DNA of 64,000 bases from Pisolithus tinctorius. Lineage: Eukaryota > Basidiomycota > Agaricomycetes > Boletales > Pisolithaceae. The stretch covers positions 5,456,001 to 5,520,000 of the forward strand of contig JANFAH010000001.1 in NCBI GenBank assembly GCA_024663395.1, in the 5' to 3' direction. The position numbers and the translations under genes were made by a program. This document shows, in pieces, positions 11,497-23,627 of the stretch (its first letter is position 1; every line of letters starts with the position of its first letter). The notes below the pieces were generated by a model that saw nothing but the letters and a program-made list of their open reading frames with translations, was not told the origin of the DNA and did no database searches.

Positions 11497-13589
11497 ATGG
11501 CCACCAAATCGTTCGACATGCCCCTACCTGCACTTCAACGGGGCAAGGCTTGCTTACGATGCAGGTAAGGCTACTTCCCTCTCGAGTACTTTTTCGACGC
11601 TGAGCGCTTGCTCGACCAGAAAACGGAAGATGGTACGTCTCTTTAAGTCTTGCCGCTATGTGTCAGCTCAGATGGCTGTGCAGCGATGTGATGGGATGAA
11701 GCCCACATGCCAACAATGCGTCCGTGCGAAGAAGCCAGAATTGTGTCAGTATGACGATGGAAAGACAAAGACCAAGACGCAGATGTTACGGGAGAACATC
11801 GAACGCCTGGAGCAGCGAATCAGAGAATTGGAAGATCCGGATTATGTTTCGCCTGTGGTCCCACTGCAATATCCTCAGTTCCACCGGCGATCTGAGAGTG
11901 ATTCCTCGTCATCAACCGACTCGCCAGAGAGCACTGTGTTTTCGACACCCCATTCCCCCTTCCCGCCGTCCGGTATGCTGCTCTCCTTAGGTTAACTGTA
12001 TCTCTCACTTGGCTCTGCAGTGACAAGCTCCCCCCAAGAGCCCTGGGTCCAATTTCATATGTCGCCTTCACCGACACCTAGTGATGCATGCCAGATGAGC
12101 CAGCAGCCATCGGCGGAGTTTGCACAAATCCTGTGAGTCGCTTAATCTCTCGTTCCATTTCATCACTATACCTGTGCTCGTGATTATCCAGGGTCGACAC
12201 GTTTGCACCACACCGTCATCAGTGCCTCCTCGGTCTTCACATAGGACGGCTACGTGATTCATTCACGAAGCCGCTTTCGGAGCAGCACCATCCAGTTCTA
12301 ACAAACGCAATCTTCTTGTGGGCTTGTTATCTCTCGCGACCGGCGCCACTGAGCGAGCACGAGTATCATTTTCTTAACCGAGCTCTTGAAGCACTGTCCG
12401 ATGGTCTCCAACGCAACCAGTATATTCTCGATGTCATCCAAGCATCCTGTTTGTTGTCTATTTACTTCCTGTCAAATGGGCGGGCGATAGAGGGCAGTTG
12501 TCATGCAACTACTGCAGCATCATTAGCCATGCAATGTGGGTTGCATGGTGTCGTGGCAGGGCAAACGACTTTTGAATCATCAGGGGCATTCCCACCCTGT
12601 AGGCTTGACCAGCCGAAGGATGCTATTGAGCAGGGAGAGAGGATATTGACGTTTTGGCAAGTTTTCATCATCGATAGATGCTGGTCTGCAATCCTCCAGA
12701 AGCCTGTAATCACCCCTGATGGTCCTGAAGGATGTTTGTCTGCGATTATGCCTTGGCCACAGGACATGAAGGAGTATGAACTGGTAATAAATCCCATATC
12801 GTTCTTCGTTGCTATTTGCTGAATTTGTATTTATCAGGGGCAAATCAACGGCTACCATCTTTTTTCTACTGCATTGAGCTACCTAGAGGACGGCGTCTCT
12901 AGGCTCGGCGACAGCTTCTCCGCAATGACTCTCCGGATCAAGGCTTCCGTTCTTTTCCAACATGCGCATCACTTGACATGTCGCTGGGAACAGCGTAGAC
13001 GGTTGAACCATACTGATTATTTGTCAACGACCGAAAACTACGTTGGACTCACGCTGCCCAACACATTCTCAGACGAGTTTCAAGCCCTTGAACAAGCCGT
13101 TTCACGCTTTTTATCTTCCCAGATCCCCATCCATCAGTTGGACTCTGCCATGCCCGAGGATAGGCAGGCCTGCATCACAGCGTACACCCTAGCCAATGTT
13201 GCGATGATCAATCTCAACTATTCCCTTGGGGATGCAGACCCTGGGGCTTATGAGAAGTGTCTTCGAGCTGCAAGGTGCTGCGTGTCTCTGGTCGAGTACA
13301 TTGCTGAGACGGACTATGAATTCCTGGACCCCATCCTTGGAGTAAGCATCATCGAGTTATTTCAAGATCTTGATCTAAATTTAGACTCTTATAGCCGTGT
13401 TGGTCATTTGTCGTGGATGCTCTAGTTCGGGAACTCTTCGCTATCGAAACATCGTGGCCCCTGGTCAGCAGCGCTGATGTGCGTCATGAAATTGGGACTA
13501 TGCTTTACGCCATGAACAACCTCGGGAAGCGCTTTCCATCGGTCGTTTACTCCCTCTCCAAAGTACAAAAGAGGTTGTCTGGAATCTAA
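11497..13589 (+). CDS. Zn2Cys6 fungal transcription factor
   Basis: This is a GAL4-type nuclear regulator. Exon 1 (ATG at 11497) ends within the first metal-binding half. A 13-nt microexon at 11620-11632 adds K-R-K-M, and exon 3 begins at 11684. Together they read ACLRCRKRKMRCDG and then KPTCQQC-VRAKKPELC, the six-cysteine C-x2-C-x6-C...C-x2-C-x6-8-C cluster. A leucine/arginine coiled coil for dimerisation follows (MLRENIERLEQRIRELE), then an S/P-rich linker. The middle homology region starts near 12190, with VDTFAPH..., FLWACYLSRPAPLSEHE, QASCLLSIYFLSNGR and the FWQVFIIDRCWSA block. The final exon after the intron ending near 13395 reads CWSFVVDALVRELFAIE and stops at 13587-13589. The frame is intact. 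Targets are unknown. The transporter gene 2.9 kb downstream is a candidate by proximity only. Confidence 0.82.
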
Positions 13590-14129
13590 TCTCGCACAGA
13601 AACTGGCTCTGTAACCGCTGGGCGGCGGCGTGTATTGTTCGCTTTGGACAATGTTAGAGACTCATTCGACTTCTTCGCTGGACGATTGGACGCTTGGACA
13701 CTGAACGCTCATCTTGATGCTTCTGTTTCGCTATAATGTCTTCGCCTCTTTGGAGTACGAGCCTAATGGACTCAAACATATCTACATGGACACCCATCTA
13801 ATTCTGGACAGTTTATACGGACGCTGTTTGCTAATGTTAACTACTCGGACTAAACTTCGGACTTTACGGACAGTTTTTCGAAACGAACCTTTGTTTTAAC
13901 TCCACTCCGCTAGGCGAACATTTTATCGCGCTTTTTTTCCTTTGTTCTTTTCATATACTTTTACTACCTGGCACACACTTTGGCACAGGCCAAAAAGAAC
14001 GACTTTTTCCCGGACACATGAACCCTGGTCTAGACGCTTCACGTACGCTTCGATGGCTTTGGACTCCCGTTTGTCTCTACGATGCTGAACGATCTCGCTG
14101 AATCGAATTTGCTGCAACCTGTCACTGAA
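13590..14129. other. 3' flank of the Zn2Cys6 gene
   Basis: AT-rich untranslated sequence lies between convergent genes. Nothing else is recognised. Confidence 0.5.
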
Positions 14130-15307
14130 TTATTGAAATGACAAATTTGCGAGCTTCACAACGAAGCCACCTTTACTGTAACACAAACGAAGGAGTACAA
14201 CCGTTTGATCCCAATTAGGGTATGCGGTACGAAGGGTAATCGTGCAGTGTGAAGAAACGTCTAGGAAAACAAGCCGCTCGGAAAAGTCCTTGGGTTGCTT
14301 ATGACGAGGGTGCTGTACGGGTACTACGGTGCCTCGAGGGTAGTCCCATGCAAACTGCACGCACACGTGAATGAGATTAGCTTTGAACGAGAAGAACTTG
14401 CTCTTCCCGTGGTGTTTACAGTCGCTGCTGTTAAAGAACCTCCGGCTACATCCTGGAATACTACAAGTAAATGGACGCTCGCCAGTGTGTGATCGCCGGT
14501 GACCTAGAGGGGCACGTAAGGATGGACAGATTATAATCCATAGACTCGCAGACTCACGATCCAAGGAAAACGATGATGTAAACGTCTGCTGATACTCGTC
14601 ACACCTGAATTGTGCCTCGTGGGCTCGAGCTCGCTACGTACTGAGGCAGGGGACTGCGATTACCTCGGCCGGACCAGTTAAATGATTGACGTTATTCGAT
14701 TCTGACACAAGGCTTTCCACATTGAATGGTTGGACTGGGACTGCGCTCCTTCTGAGCGTTGAATGGATGATGGCGTGGCAAGACCAATCTTATAGTTTCA
14801 CTCGTCTCCATTTTCTGAGCAAAGAGGGCCGTCTGGATGAGCATAGTTGTTGCTAGGGGATGGACCAGATCCGATTTCCATTGTACTGCTGTCACGATGT
14901 GAGAAGGTAGATGTACACCACACCGAACAGTGGACATACCAGGAATGAGGGTAAAAGACTTCAGATACCTGCGAGATGGTGATTCTTTCTCCAGGGAACT
15001 CGTTGGTTGTTTCAGTATCGGGTGGAGAATCGTTCAACACTGAAACAGGTGGTGGTCGGTGAACTAACGAGCGCTGCGCGAAGCACAGACGGTCTCATTA
15101 AGAGGATAAAAAGCGGTGGAAAACTTCATGGAGTGCGATTTCGATGAAAGGGATAGCGTCGTCGGCCATTGGATGGTTGTGTGAGTGAAGGGAGTCGCAT
15201 GTACCCTTCATATGGCCGAAGGGCCAAAAGGGATGCCATGGCGCCTGCATATTACTATTACTCCCAAAAGCGCCTTGGAAAGGCCGACGAGCGTAGTGAA
15301 AATCCAA
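14130..15307 (-). CDS. C2H2 zinc-finger protein gene, first finger damaged
   Basis: The finger region is clear on the minus strand. [14 protein letters not shown] begins at a tctag acceptor near 14510, and finger 2 continues [19 protein letters not shown]. Upstream, a donor inside gatcgtgagt (around 14570) joins this exon in frame to [17 protein letters not shown]. Spliced, this gives finger 1 as C-D-E-Y-x3-F-x5-L-x2-H-x3-H. The second zinc-binding Cys is therefore Tyr (TAT where TGT is expected). Candidate N-terminal exons encode [18 protein letters not shown] around 14980-15035 and [18 protein letters not shown] around 14830-14885. The 5' end (ATG at 15307) and the 3' end are uncertain. The last His of finger 2 is not found by direct read-through and needs an unseen splice. 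The gene could be functional with one finger or a young pseudogene. Confidence 0.5.
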
Positions 15308-16476
15308 GATCTATGCGATCGCCAGTTAATCCGTCAAAGTCTACGACATTAGAACACCGACCTATTCATATTCGACGTCTCGGGTAGCAAAAGCATACGT
15401 CTACCTGCAGGGCTCGCAAGTTCTCGATGAATTTATCTGAGCCTGGAGCCCGGGCCTAGAGGAAGACGGACTCCCGCGGGCAGTTCTGCAGGTCCTTTTT
15501 AAACGGAATGTTTTCCGACTAGTCAACCAAAGCATACTCCCTACCCCTTACCAGTCTTCAAGCCTGCCTTCCACGGAAACAGGGGCATGACTTGCAAATG
15601 ATGCTATTGGAGTCCTGGCCGCAACTTCTGCGCGGGGTAACGGTCGGATGTTATCTCTGTTAAAGGAGCGTAACGAAGACCAAATACTTACAGTAAAGTC
15701 AAACTCCAGTTCAAGGTCTTAGAAGGTGGATTCGATCATCCACATACCCCTTGAAGAAATTGCTGTCACTGGTTGACATCAATGCTGCGGTTTTGTATAA
15801 TCTCGCGAGTTGGCGTGGAGGCTCGCCGACGTAGTAATGCGGGCCTGTTGTTTTGCCCTCAGCCTTCTGAAAGGCGCCTCCAAGTCCAAACCAGCAAAGA
15901 ATGGCAGTGGTAGGTTGTGGGTGTTGACAAGCCTCGCAATAGTGTGTCCTGTTGTGCCTGCATCCCCTAGTCACGTATAGATGCTAGTCACGGCATCACT
16001 ACTGGCCTTATACCTTGATATTCCTTGATTTTCCATTAGCCTTGCTTAGGTTCACCATTGTAATGGCTTTATATAAACATTGTAAAGCCATATCCATGTA
16101 TACTGCTGGACTTGATCTATAGTATATACTCGGAATTGAGTGATTGTCTCCAACTGCTGCCGAACAAGTTTGCTGAATTGAAATATACTACAATGCCTAG
16201 CTAAATCCTGTTGTTTATCATCATTCCGACGGACAATCATAGACAGGCTTGAACCTTGAAGAGTGTACACCACGCTCGGATGCACATCCCCTCTTTTGAA
16301 TGGATATCGGTTGGCTCCGATCGGTAATGAGGCTCAGTTGCCACTCCACTCTCTTGGCAGAGTTACTGAGTAGCGCCAGAACCGCCTGTCATACTTTCCA
16401 CTGCACAGTGCACACATGCCTCCTGGTTGCTCAAAGACACGAACGAATTAATTTCCCTCAGTAAAGTACGGCTGCT
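15308..16476. other. intergenic spacer between divergent genes
   Basis: An 87-codon minus frame at 15711-15974 has no recognisable motif, and no exon chain joins it. AT-rich sequence around 16060-16200 (tatataaac, tatatactc) may belong to promoters. Nothing else is supported. Confidence 0.45.
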
Positions 16477-19400
16477 ATGTCTTCGCGCACGGATACGTTT
16501 GGCGGAAACGGCGAAGACTTGTTGGTGGCATCTTCGACATGCGGTGATTCAACACTTCGTGATCCATCTTCAGTCTTCGTGGGCTCTCCGGACGCACTCG
16601 GTGGAAGAAGTGAGGATGAGCCATGGACGCCTCGCGTGCGGCACACGACGTCGCTCGGGAACATTCATCCTACCTCCCACTGTCCCACTATCGAACATAG
16701 GAGCTTTTCATACCACTATCCCAGGCGGCGTACTAGTACGGCCACAGAGCAGAATTCTCCGGTTCCGGGATACCCTTCAATTTCAATGAACGGCAGAACG
16801 CGCAGGTCTCGTGAACGCCAATGGTCAGTCTTTGGACAGCTGATGGAAAATGAAGGACAGCTCGCGAGTCCTCTTGTGCATAATCCAAGACGTAGCGAGT
16901 CGACCGAACGGCCCGGGTCGTGGTCATCTTCGATGCATCTCCCACTATACGCACCTGCGTCATCGCTAGGAGACCAGGATGCGGCCACAGGGAACTCGGA
17001 CTCAGAGAGCGTCAATACCGTTGCAGTGCATACCGCAACAACGAACGTCTCGCGCTGGACTCGAATATACACGCGATTTCCTGTTATTCCGCTATTGTGG
17101 AAGAACATCTTAAAGTGCTCCGTAGCATACTTTCTTGCGTCTCTCTTCACGCTCCATCCATATCTGTCCGACTTTTTCGGTGACCTGACTTCCTATGGAC
17201 CAGGAGGGGGTGGGCCATCGCCTTCGGGACATATGATTGCCACTATGTAGCTACTGTTCCCCTTGCCGTGCACCTTTGCCATTCCGCTCACCATCCTTTC
17301 CAGTGCTGTGTATTATAACCCTGCAAAATCCATCGGTGGAATGGTAGAGGCTGATACGTTCTGCTTTATTGCTTGGTTGTACACTGCTCTCGTATGTCTT
17401 ACTGGGATGTCTCTATTCTGGTGGCTGGACGTTCAGCCAGGATGGGAGGTGGTTGCAGATTTCGTGCCAATTCTGTGGGTTGGGTTCTCGATGTGGGGAT
17501 TGTCCTGGATGAAAGTCTGGATGTCGAAACCGACATTCAATTCAGGTTCGTCGGTACCGCTTTTTTTATGTAGTGTCTGAGTTACTTCAATAGCATGTAA
17601 CATGGCAGCAACTGTCCTTTTCATCGTGTAAGTCTGCCGCTTCTGCGTCGCCTTCGACATGCGCTAAGAGTCCTCAGAATCGTAAAAGAGGGCGGTTTAT
17701 GGACCTTCCTTCAAATGTCTTCGATCGTCTTAGTGGGAACACTCATTTCCAATCTGGTTTCTTTTACCTTGTGGCCCCAGAGCGCAACGGATAACCTTCA
17801 AGCTAACATGACGAAGACGTTAGACTCCTTATCGATGCTCTTGGGGATGATAACCAACATGTTTCTTCTCGAGGAGCCAATCCACAGGCCGAGTTACGAG
17901 AAGATGCAGAAGGCAGTTGAGAGCCATCAATCCACCTTCACGGGTTTGAAGAAGGCTTTTACCGAGGCTAGGTCGGAGCGGTTCATGATCCTGGACGACG
18001 CCAGTAGTACGCTTGCGAAACAGGCTTATGAGGACGCCGTGGACAGCCTGACACGACTAGCGCAACATCTCAATGGACTCCGAAGTGGAACAAGACTGCA
18101 ATACGAGCTGAGCAAGGCTCAAAGCAAGGGGAAGCTGGTTATCAGGGGAAGCCACCTTCAAGATGATGGGAACAGTATTTCACGTATTTCTGTTGGTCAG
18201 GGAAGATCCCCCATACCGCCCCGCGACGACTTGGAAGAAGCGCTACTACGAACAGCAGCGGATATGTTTGGCGATCTTATAGATGTTACCGGACCACCGT
18301 TGAAGGCCCTTTCGGTCCGTCGTCGCGCCATAATCTCTAGTGACTAATGCGAATCCCCTGCAGACGACTTGCACGTCATGCCTGAAAAGACTGAGAGAGG
18401 CATTTGTGCATTGTCAAGTCATTCAAGGAGAAAGGATGCACCCTCAAGATTTCCACACAATTATCGACGGCATTGAACGGGCGCTGTACACTTTCGAAAG
18501 CACTTCAAACCATGCATTTTTACGATTGTATAAGCAGAGTAACTGGGCATCGCCATCAAGGAGATCGACAAATTCGACAATTGATGACAGTCAAGCATTG
18601 GGAGATAATGAGCACATATTCATCGTCTATTTGTTAGTGTGCTAGGCTCCTCCGAATACTTTCACCAGGTTTTTCTGACCCACTCGTGCAGCTTTATCTT
18701 TACCCTCCAGGAATTCGCTGGAGAGCTGATGTGCCTCACAGATGCCATGCGAAGGATATATGCCGTGGAATCAAGCAGATTCTCGAAGCAAAGTTGGTGG
18801 CAAAAATGCGTAGTCAACGGTCCTAAGTCAATCTTGTTATACCTACTCTCCTTCCGACGACCGTCAACTCCTGAGAAGCGGCGCGCCTCTGGTCTGCAAC
18901 GTATTTGTAAGCAAGCTATTCACTTGATCTGGCGCTGTGTTGACACTGGACACAGCAACGTATTTCAGCGGACACTACCATCCCAAAGTATCATTTCCGA
19001 AAGTGCAGCCTCATGCGCCGAACACTATTCAGACGCCTGATCGTTCTGATCTAAATTTTTTTGGACGTATTAAACGATCGATGTGGGAATTAGGTGATCG
19101 ACTGAAAGGCCGTAATGTTAAGTACTCGTTCAAAGTTGGCATGTCTACCGCGATGCTGGCATCTCTGGCGTTTTTCGATACCACCCGTCCCATCTTTATG
19201 CAATATAGGGGAGAATGGGCCCTAGTATCGGTAGGTTTTCACTCTTCTCCGGACGGCACAGTCACTCACTATTTTGGTCCAAAGTTCTTCGTCGTGATGT
19301 CTCCCACTATTGGGGCGGTTCGTCGTTGTTTATCCTTGAAGTAATCCCAGTCCTGACGTTGATATATTTAGACCAACTTTTTGAGTATGCACCGAGTGCT

Positions 19401-20875
19401 TGGTACTTTGTGGGTTTGATTTCGTGGCTAGCCCTTACGCAACACTCATGAAATGAAGGATCGGAGCAGCAGTGGCAGCTGGCGTTTATACTCTTTTCCA
19501 CGACAACCCTATCGTTCTGGCCATATTTGGGTTCTTTTTCTCCATTCCTTGCTTCTACTACATAGTCGCAAAGCCAGACTATGCAACATCAGGGCGCTTC
19601 GTGCTGCTGACGTATAACCTAACTTGCCTATACTCGTGCGTCGTCCACCACAATTTGCATGATGATAAGTCGGTTAACATTTCGTAAGGTATAACCTACG
19701 CCGGCAGGATGTTTCTGTCCTCGAAATCGCCCACCATAGATCAGCTGCTGTTATTGTTGGCGTGCTGTGGGCGCTCTTGGTGTCGCGCTTCTGGTGGCCC
19801 TCGGAAGCAAGAAGGGAACTCAGCAAGGGCCTTGGAGAGTAAGTAACACGATGTACGTATAACTGGCCATGCAGCTAACAGCTACTGCGATCTGAAAGGC
19901 TTTGTCTCAACGTGGGATGGCTGTATACTCGTTTAGTTGCATCTAACTCTGGTCTGGAGTTGGATGACCCAGAGGAAACTGATCGTGCAGGCGGCGGGAA
20001 TGTCGCATGTGAAGGAACTCCCTTGCTATCCAAATCAGCCAGTGCGATCCTTGGCGACTCTGTCCAAGAATTCATGGCCATGCACGTATTGTTCGACTGT
20101 GGTTGCGATCGATGATAAGATGATTGTATATAGGGAACTGCACCTTCAGATCAAACTAATTGAGCTGCAAGGACTTCTGGCTCAGACCCAGCACGAACCA
20201 CGATTGAAGGGACCCTTTCCTGTTATGCTTTACCGCTCGATATTGACGAGTTTACAAACAATACTCGACAAGTTGCATAGCATGCGCTGCGTGACGACGC
20301 GGGAGGAATGGTGCAAGCCTTTTTTTTTCCGCAACAACCACTTTCTAATCAGCAGTATCTTGCTCGTGACAGGTTCACGGTAATCCTCACAACTTCATCG
20401 CATTCTTTCCAAGTTGATCATATTATCCGTAGGACGTCAGAAGGGATTTCATTCTTCCAGTCAACAAAGAGCGGCGGGAAATGGCCGGCAACATCGTCCT
20501 GTACTTTTCAGTTTTGGCATCCGCTTTTCGTCTGAAAGCTCCCTTACCGCCGTATCTGCCGCCAGCAGAGGAAGCACGACAACGCTTGGTAAGCAGCAGC
20601 TAACTCCTGTGACTCGGTGTCTTGTCTAATTCGCCTCTGGGTAGGTGGATGCAATTCGGCAGCTCGATGCTGTGAAGAACAGGGATGTCAAGGCATCCAA
20701 ACAACTGCTGTTCTTTGCCTACGCCCTCACGATGAAAGGTGTTACGCAAGAGTTGGACTACCTTGGCCGTACGCTGCAGGACGCGTTTGGTGTTATCGGA
20801 CAGACTGTCGAAGAATTCGACGCGTTATTCACGGATGCGGACGTGGAGAGGAACGATGGCGTTTCGCTTGCTTGA
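16477..20875 (+). CDS. ArAE/FUSC-type membrane transporter with DUF2421 region
   Basis: This is a large fungal membrane protein of the aromatic-acid exporter / fusaric-acid-resistance-like superfamily, distantly related to plant aluminium-activated malate channels. It probably exports organic anions or aromatic acids across the plasma or an internal membrane. The first about 200 residues are hydrophilic and S/R-rich. The first helix set begins at KNILKCSVAYFLASLFTLHP, with SGHMIATM just before the intron at about 17248. Next come YNPAKSIGGMVEAD, LYTALVCLTGMSLFWWLDV, WVGFSMWGLSWMKVWM and FLVGTLISNLVSFTLWP. The soluble middle region has RPSYEKMQKAVESHQS and LTRLAQHLNGLRSGTRLQ. A second helix set follows (KYSFKVGMSTAMLASLAFF; NPIVLAIFGFFFSIPCFYY). 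The C-terminal DUF2421-like part reads IELQGLLAQTQHEPRLKGPF, RRDFILPVNKERREM and RLVDAIRQLDAVKNRDVKAS. More than ten short introns are needed. All frame breaks coincide with plausible splice sites, so I treat the gene as intact. Confidence 0.75.
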
Positions 20876-21869
20876 GTGTGTTGCTGTACACTTTAACGCG
20901 ATAATAAGACAGAATGACGGTGTGCATTACGCCCTCTCTTATATTCACTGACCATAACCGGACCTTGCGCTTTCGGCATGTGTTCTGGGAGGACCAACGT
21001 CTAACTTGCGTCTGTACACGTTCTTTCATCTTAGCACTACGCAACGAGACTTACAGACAATGAAATGTTGGGGGCGACCTGCCTCCGAGTCGGCTGTTTC
21101 CGTCGTAGCGCTGAAATTGTAAAATGCATTCAGCTGACCCAACACAAGGTTGACTCGTCAAGATGCCGGCTGTGCGCTATTGCTGTGTCTTTGATCGGAG
21201 CTCCTGTGCAACACTTCTCTCGTACTATCCATAAAGGGAAGCATCGCGTTCACTCTAAACCTTGCGGAAACAATTGAATACGGACGGATCAAGCCCTGGC
21301 CAAGATGGGTTTCATAGTAGAGCCCTCCGACTATGTAAGTTGGGTTCAACGTTTGCCAGGGATACATGAGCCCACCCGGGCTGTGTGGGTTTCTAATGAA
21401 TTGGGTACCACGGGTCGGTGACGCCCTCGTAATCTGCATTCCCGGGTACTGGTCTGCTATCGGATCTCGAAGGTTCAGAATCCTTGACATAGCTGATCAG
21501 GTGGGTCAGGGATTCGGGCGCTACTAGCTAGGACGCACGCATCGGTGCATTAGCCCCTATCGCGCTTGTGGACTACTTAAGGGCGATCGCTGCGCAAGGT
21601 GGCAAACGAGCATACGTCTTTCCATGACGTCCCCTTTCGCCGACGGACTATGGTCTAGAACTCCAGCCCATGGCAGTATCTAGATGTACATGAACGGTTA
21701 TTGCGCGGCATATTGCCCGTCGTCTTCCTTCCCTTCGGCAGTGAGAGGATTGCGCCACCCGTTAAGTTCTGGGTCTAGATATATAGTGGTGTGTAGGGTG
21801 ACCTCCCTCGTGAGTACGTTCATTTAATTCCCGTTCGACTCTCTCCACCACGCTCTCCCAACCAGGGTT
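20876..21869. other. intergenic spacer
   Basis: A 110-codon minus frame at 21158-21490 has no motif. I see no gene, RNA or repeat. The pyrimidine-rich stretch at 21835-21865 (gactctctccaccacgctctccc) fits a 5' UTR of the next gene. Confidence 0.45.
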
Positions 21870-22792
21870 ATGGCGTCAAGCGCAACTAGAGAGATTTGTG
21901 TTCAAATCTCAGGCAGGTGTTTCTCTACCTTGAACACATACTCAGCCGCAAGAACGCTCTTACTCACGACGTGCCTCTCTCTTTGGTTAAACAATTCATC
22001 ACCGGGTGTTGTTGCAATTGAACGTTCCTCGATGTTTGGAATGTGGCAGACATCAAAGCTAGCGGGCTCCCCGCCAAAGTCGGTTTTTTTACCGGGCTAT
22101 TCTATATCCGTGTCAAGAGCGGCGGGGTCGTGAAGAGAACGAGTACTGCCAAGTATGCCAAGGACAGTGGTGACTTCGTGGCTACATGGCAAGAGAATCT
22201 TGTTTTGTGAGTTTCATCTTCCCCTCTTGGAGCCATGAGGCCATCTCAGACTGGCTGACGATGGTTGTCTGTAATCTGGGACTTTGACGGCTTCGCAATA
22301 CTATCATCGTATTCACCTAAATGCGCGCACGTATGAAACATTGTGGTTATGGGACTCCCCCCCCCGAAATCACTGCGGTTCTCAAAAACAAACGACTCGT
22401 GTACCTGATAGTTCCGCCCCAGAGTCGTCCAAAGTGCAGATAGAGGTGTTTGCGCGCAGGTTTTTCTTTAGCTACAAGCTTATAAAGAAGACCGAGAGTA
22501 AAGAGAGTCTCGCTGACTTGCTGGTGCATGCTGATACGCGTATGTTCATGTCCCTCAGACAGCGTTTGAGCTGATAAACGACGTGTGCATTTGACTAGCC
22601 GTCGAGCTCGAACTTCTGGAAGAAGGCCATGCAGCGGGTCGACTCGTTTTTCGGATTTGCAAGAATGATCCTGACATTGGCAACACCAATCTTGAGTCCT
22701 TCACTTCTCCTCCAACATCTCCCATTTCTCTCCCTTCACCTGCCTCGCACATCTCCCCGCACGACGCGCCACCATCAGCATCTGGGGAGTAG
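21870..22792 (+). CDS. small protein, possibly C2-like
   Basis: The best-supported piece is an exon starting after the acceptor tgtggcag near 22053. It reads IKASGLPAKVGFFTGLFYIR and then VKSGGVVKRTSTAKYAKD and FVATWQENLVL up to a gtgagt donor near 22206. The pattern LPAK...FYIRVKSG...KRT...W-x-E-x-L is that of a C2 beta sandwich (a membrane- or lipid-binding module). Downstream candidate exons contain VFARRFFFSYKLIKK around 22450-22495. A final stretch reads LELLEEGHAAGRLVFRICKND and ends at the TAG 22790-22792. The start at 21870 (MASSATREI) joined to the C2-like exon through a donor at gtgttc is a guess. The protein lacks clear calcium-binding aspartates. I am unsure of the fold and of the exon chain. 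Confidence 0.35.
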
Positions 22793-23627
22793 ACTGTAGC
22801 TTTGGTCGCTTCGGGCTACCTTGAAGATGTGTAGTTATGGGAAACTCAAAGCCCCCCTAAACCACCGATATCATATATGTATGTAGGACCCGCCACTCAC
22901 GTACTACACTCATATTTTGAAAATATTATGACTTTGAACATTGCAAGTGACGGGACAGATTCTATCTTGTAGCGGGTTCACTCAAACCGAGCAAGTACGC
23001 ATGGCTCTGCATTATACAGAACGATCGAAGCCAGTCATTACGGACACCATCAAAGTTAATTAGCTGTATCTACGGATGAGAACACAGCAGGGAGCAGCTA
23101 GATAGAGTAGAGAACGAGTACCTGTGGCGGCCTCTACAGCCTAGAATGTCGTGGTCGATAGGCAAGGGTATGAAGTCCGCATGTGGACTCTACCAATAGT
23201 TGAGGATGGCATGTAAGGAAACGGAGAACGGTATACACTCCGCTTGCGTTCCGTTTCTAACGATGCCAGGTCAAGCGCCGTGACTCTAAGGAGTGCTCAA
23301 AACGTGATGGTCCCGAGGTCGACGAGTATATATGTACGAGGACCACAGAAACTAAGGTAGGATGAGGGTGATCGGAGGGACGGGGGAAGATGCGACGAAG
23401 TGGCCTCGATGATAATGTACGTTAAGATAGTAAATTGGTGCCGAGACAGAGGCGGATGGTCGCATAAGTAGATGGGGGTCCGATATGCATTGCGGGATGT
23501 ATGTGGCCAAGATAAACAAGCGACGAAAATGAAATTCAATGCTGACGATGATCGTGACGGAAATTAAAGGGAAAGGATAGGTGGGAGGGGAATGGAGAGT
23601 TGCTCGTAAATCATGCACCAGTATCCA
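22793..23627. other. intergenic spacer between convergent genes
   Basis: Mostly 3' flanks. Frames at 23297-23618 on the minus strand are low-complexity (P/S/H-rich) and show no family. Nothing else is recognised. Confidence 0.45.

Noticed and set aside
14600..14690. possible tRNA gene (gggctcgagctcgctacg)
   Set aside because: No acceptor stem, A box or clover-leaf could be folded, and the stretch is part of the C2H2 gene's exon and intron.
16716..17150. 144-codon minus-strand frame inside the transporter gene
   Set aside because: It is the antisense of the transporter's first exon, whose plus-strand product has family motifs.
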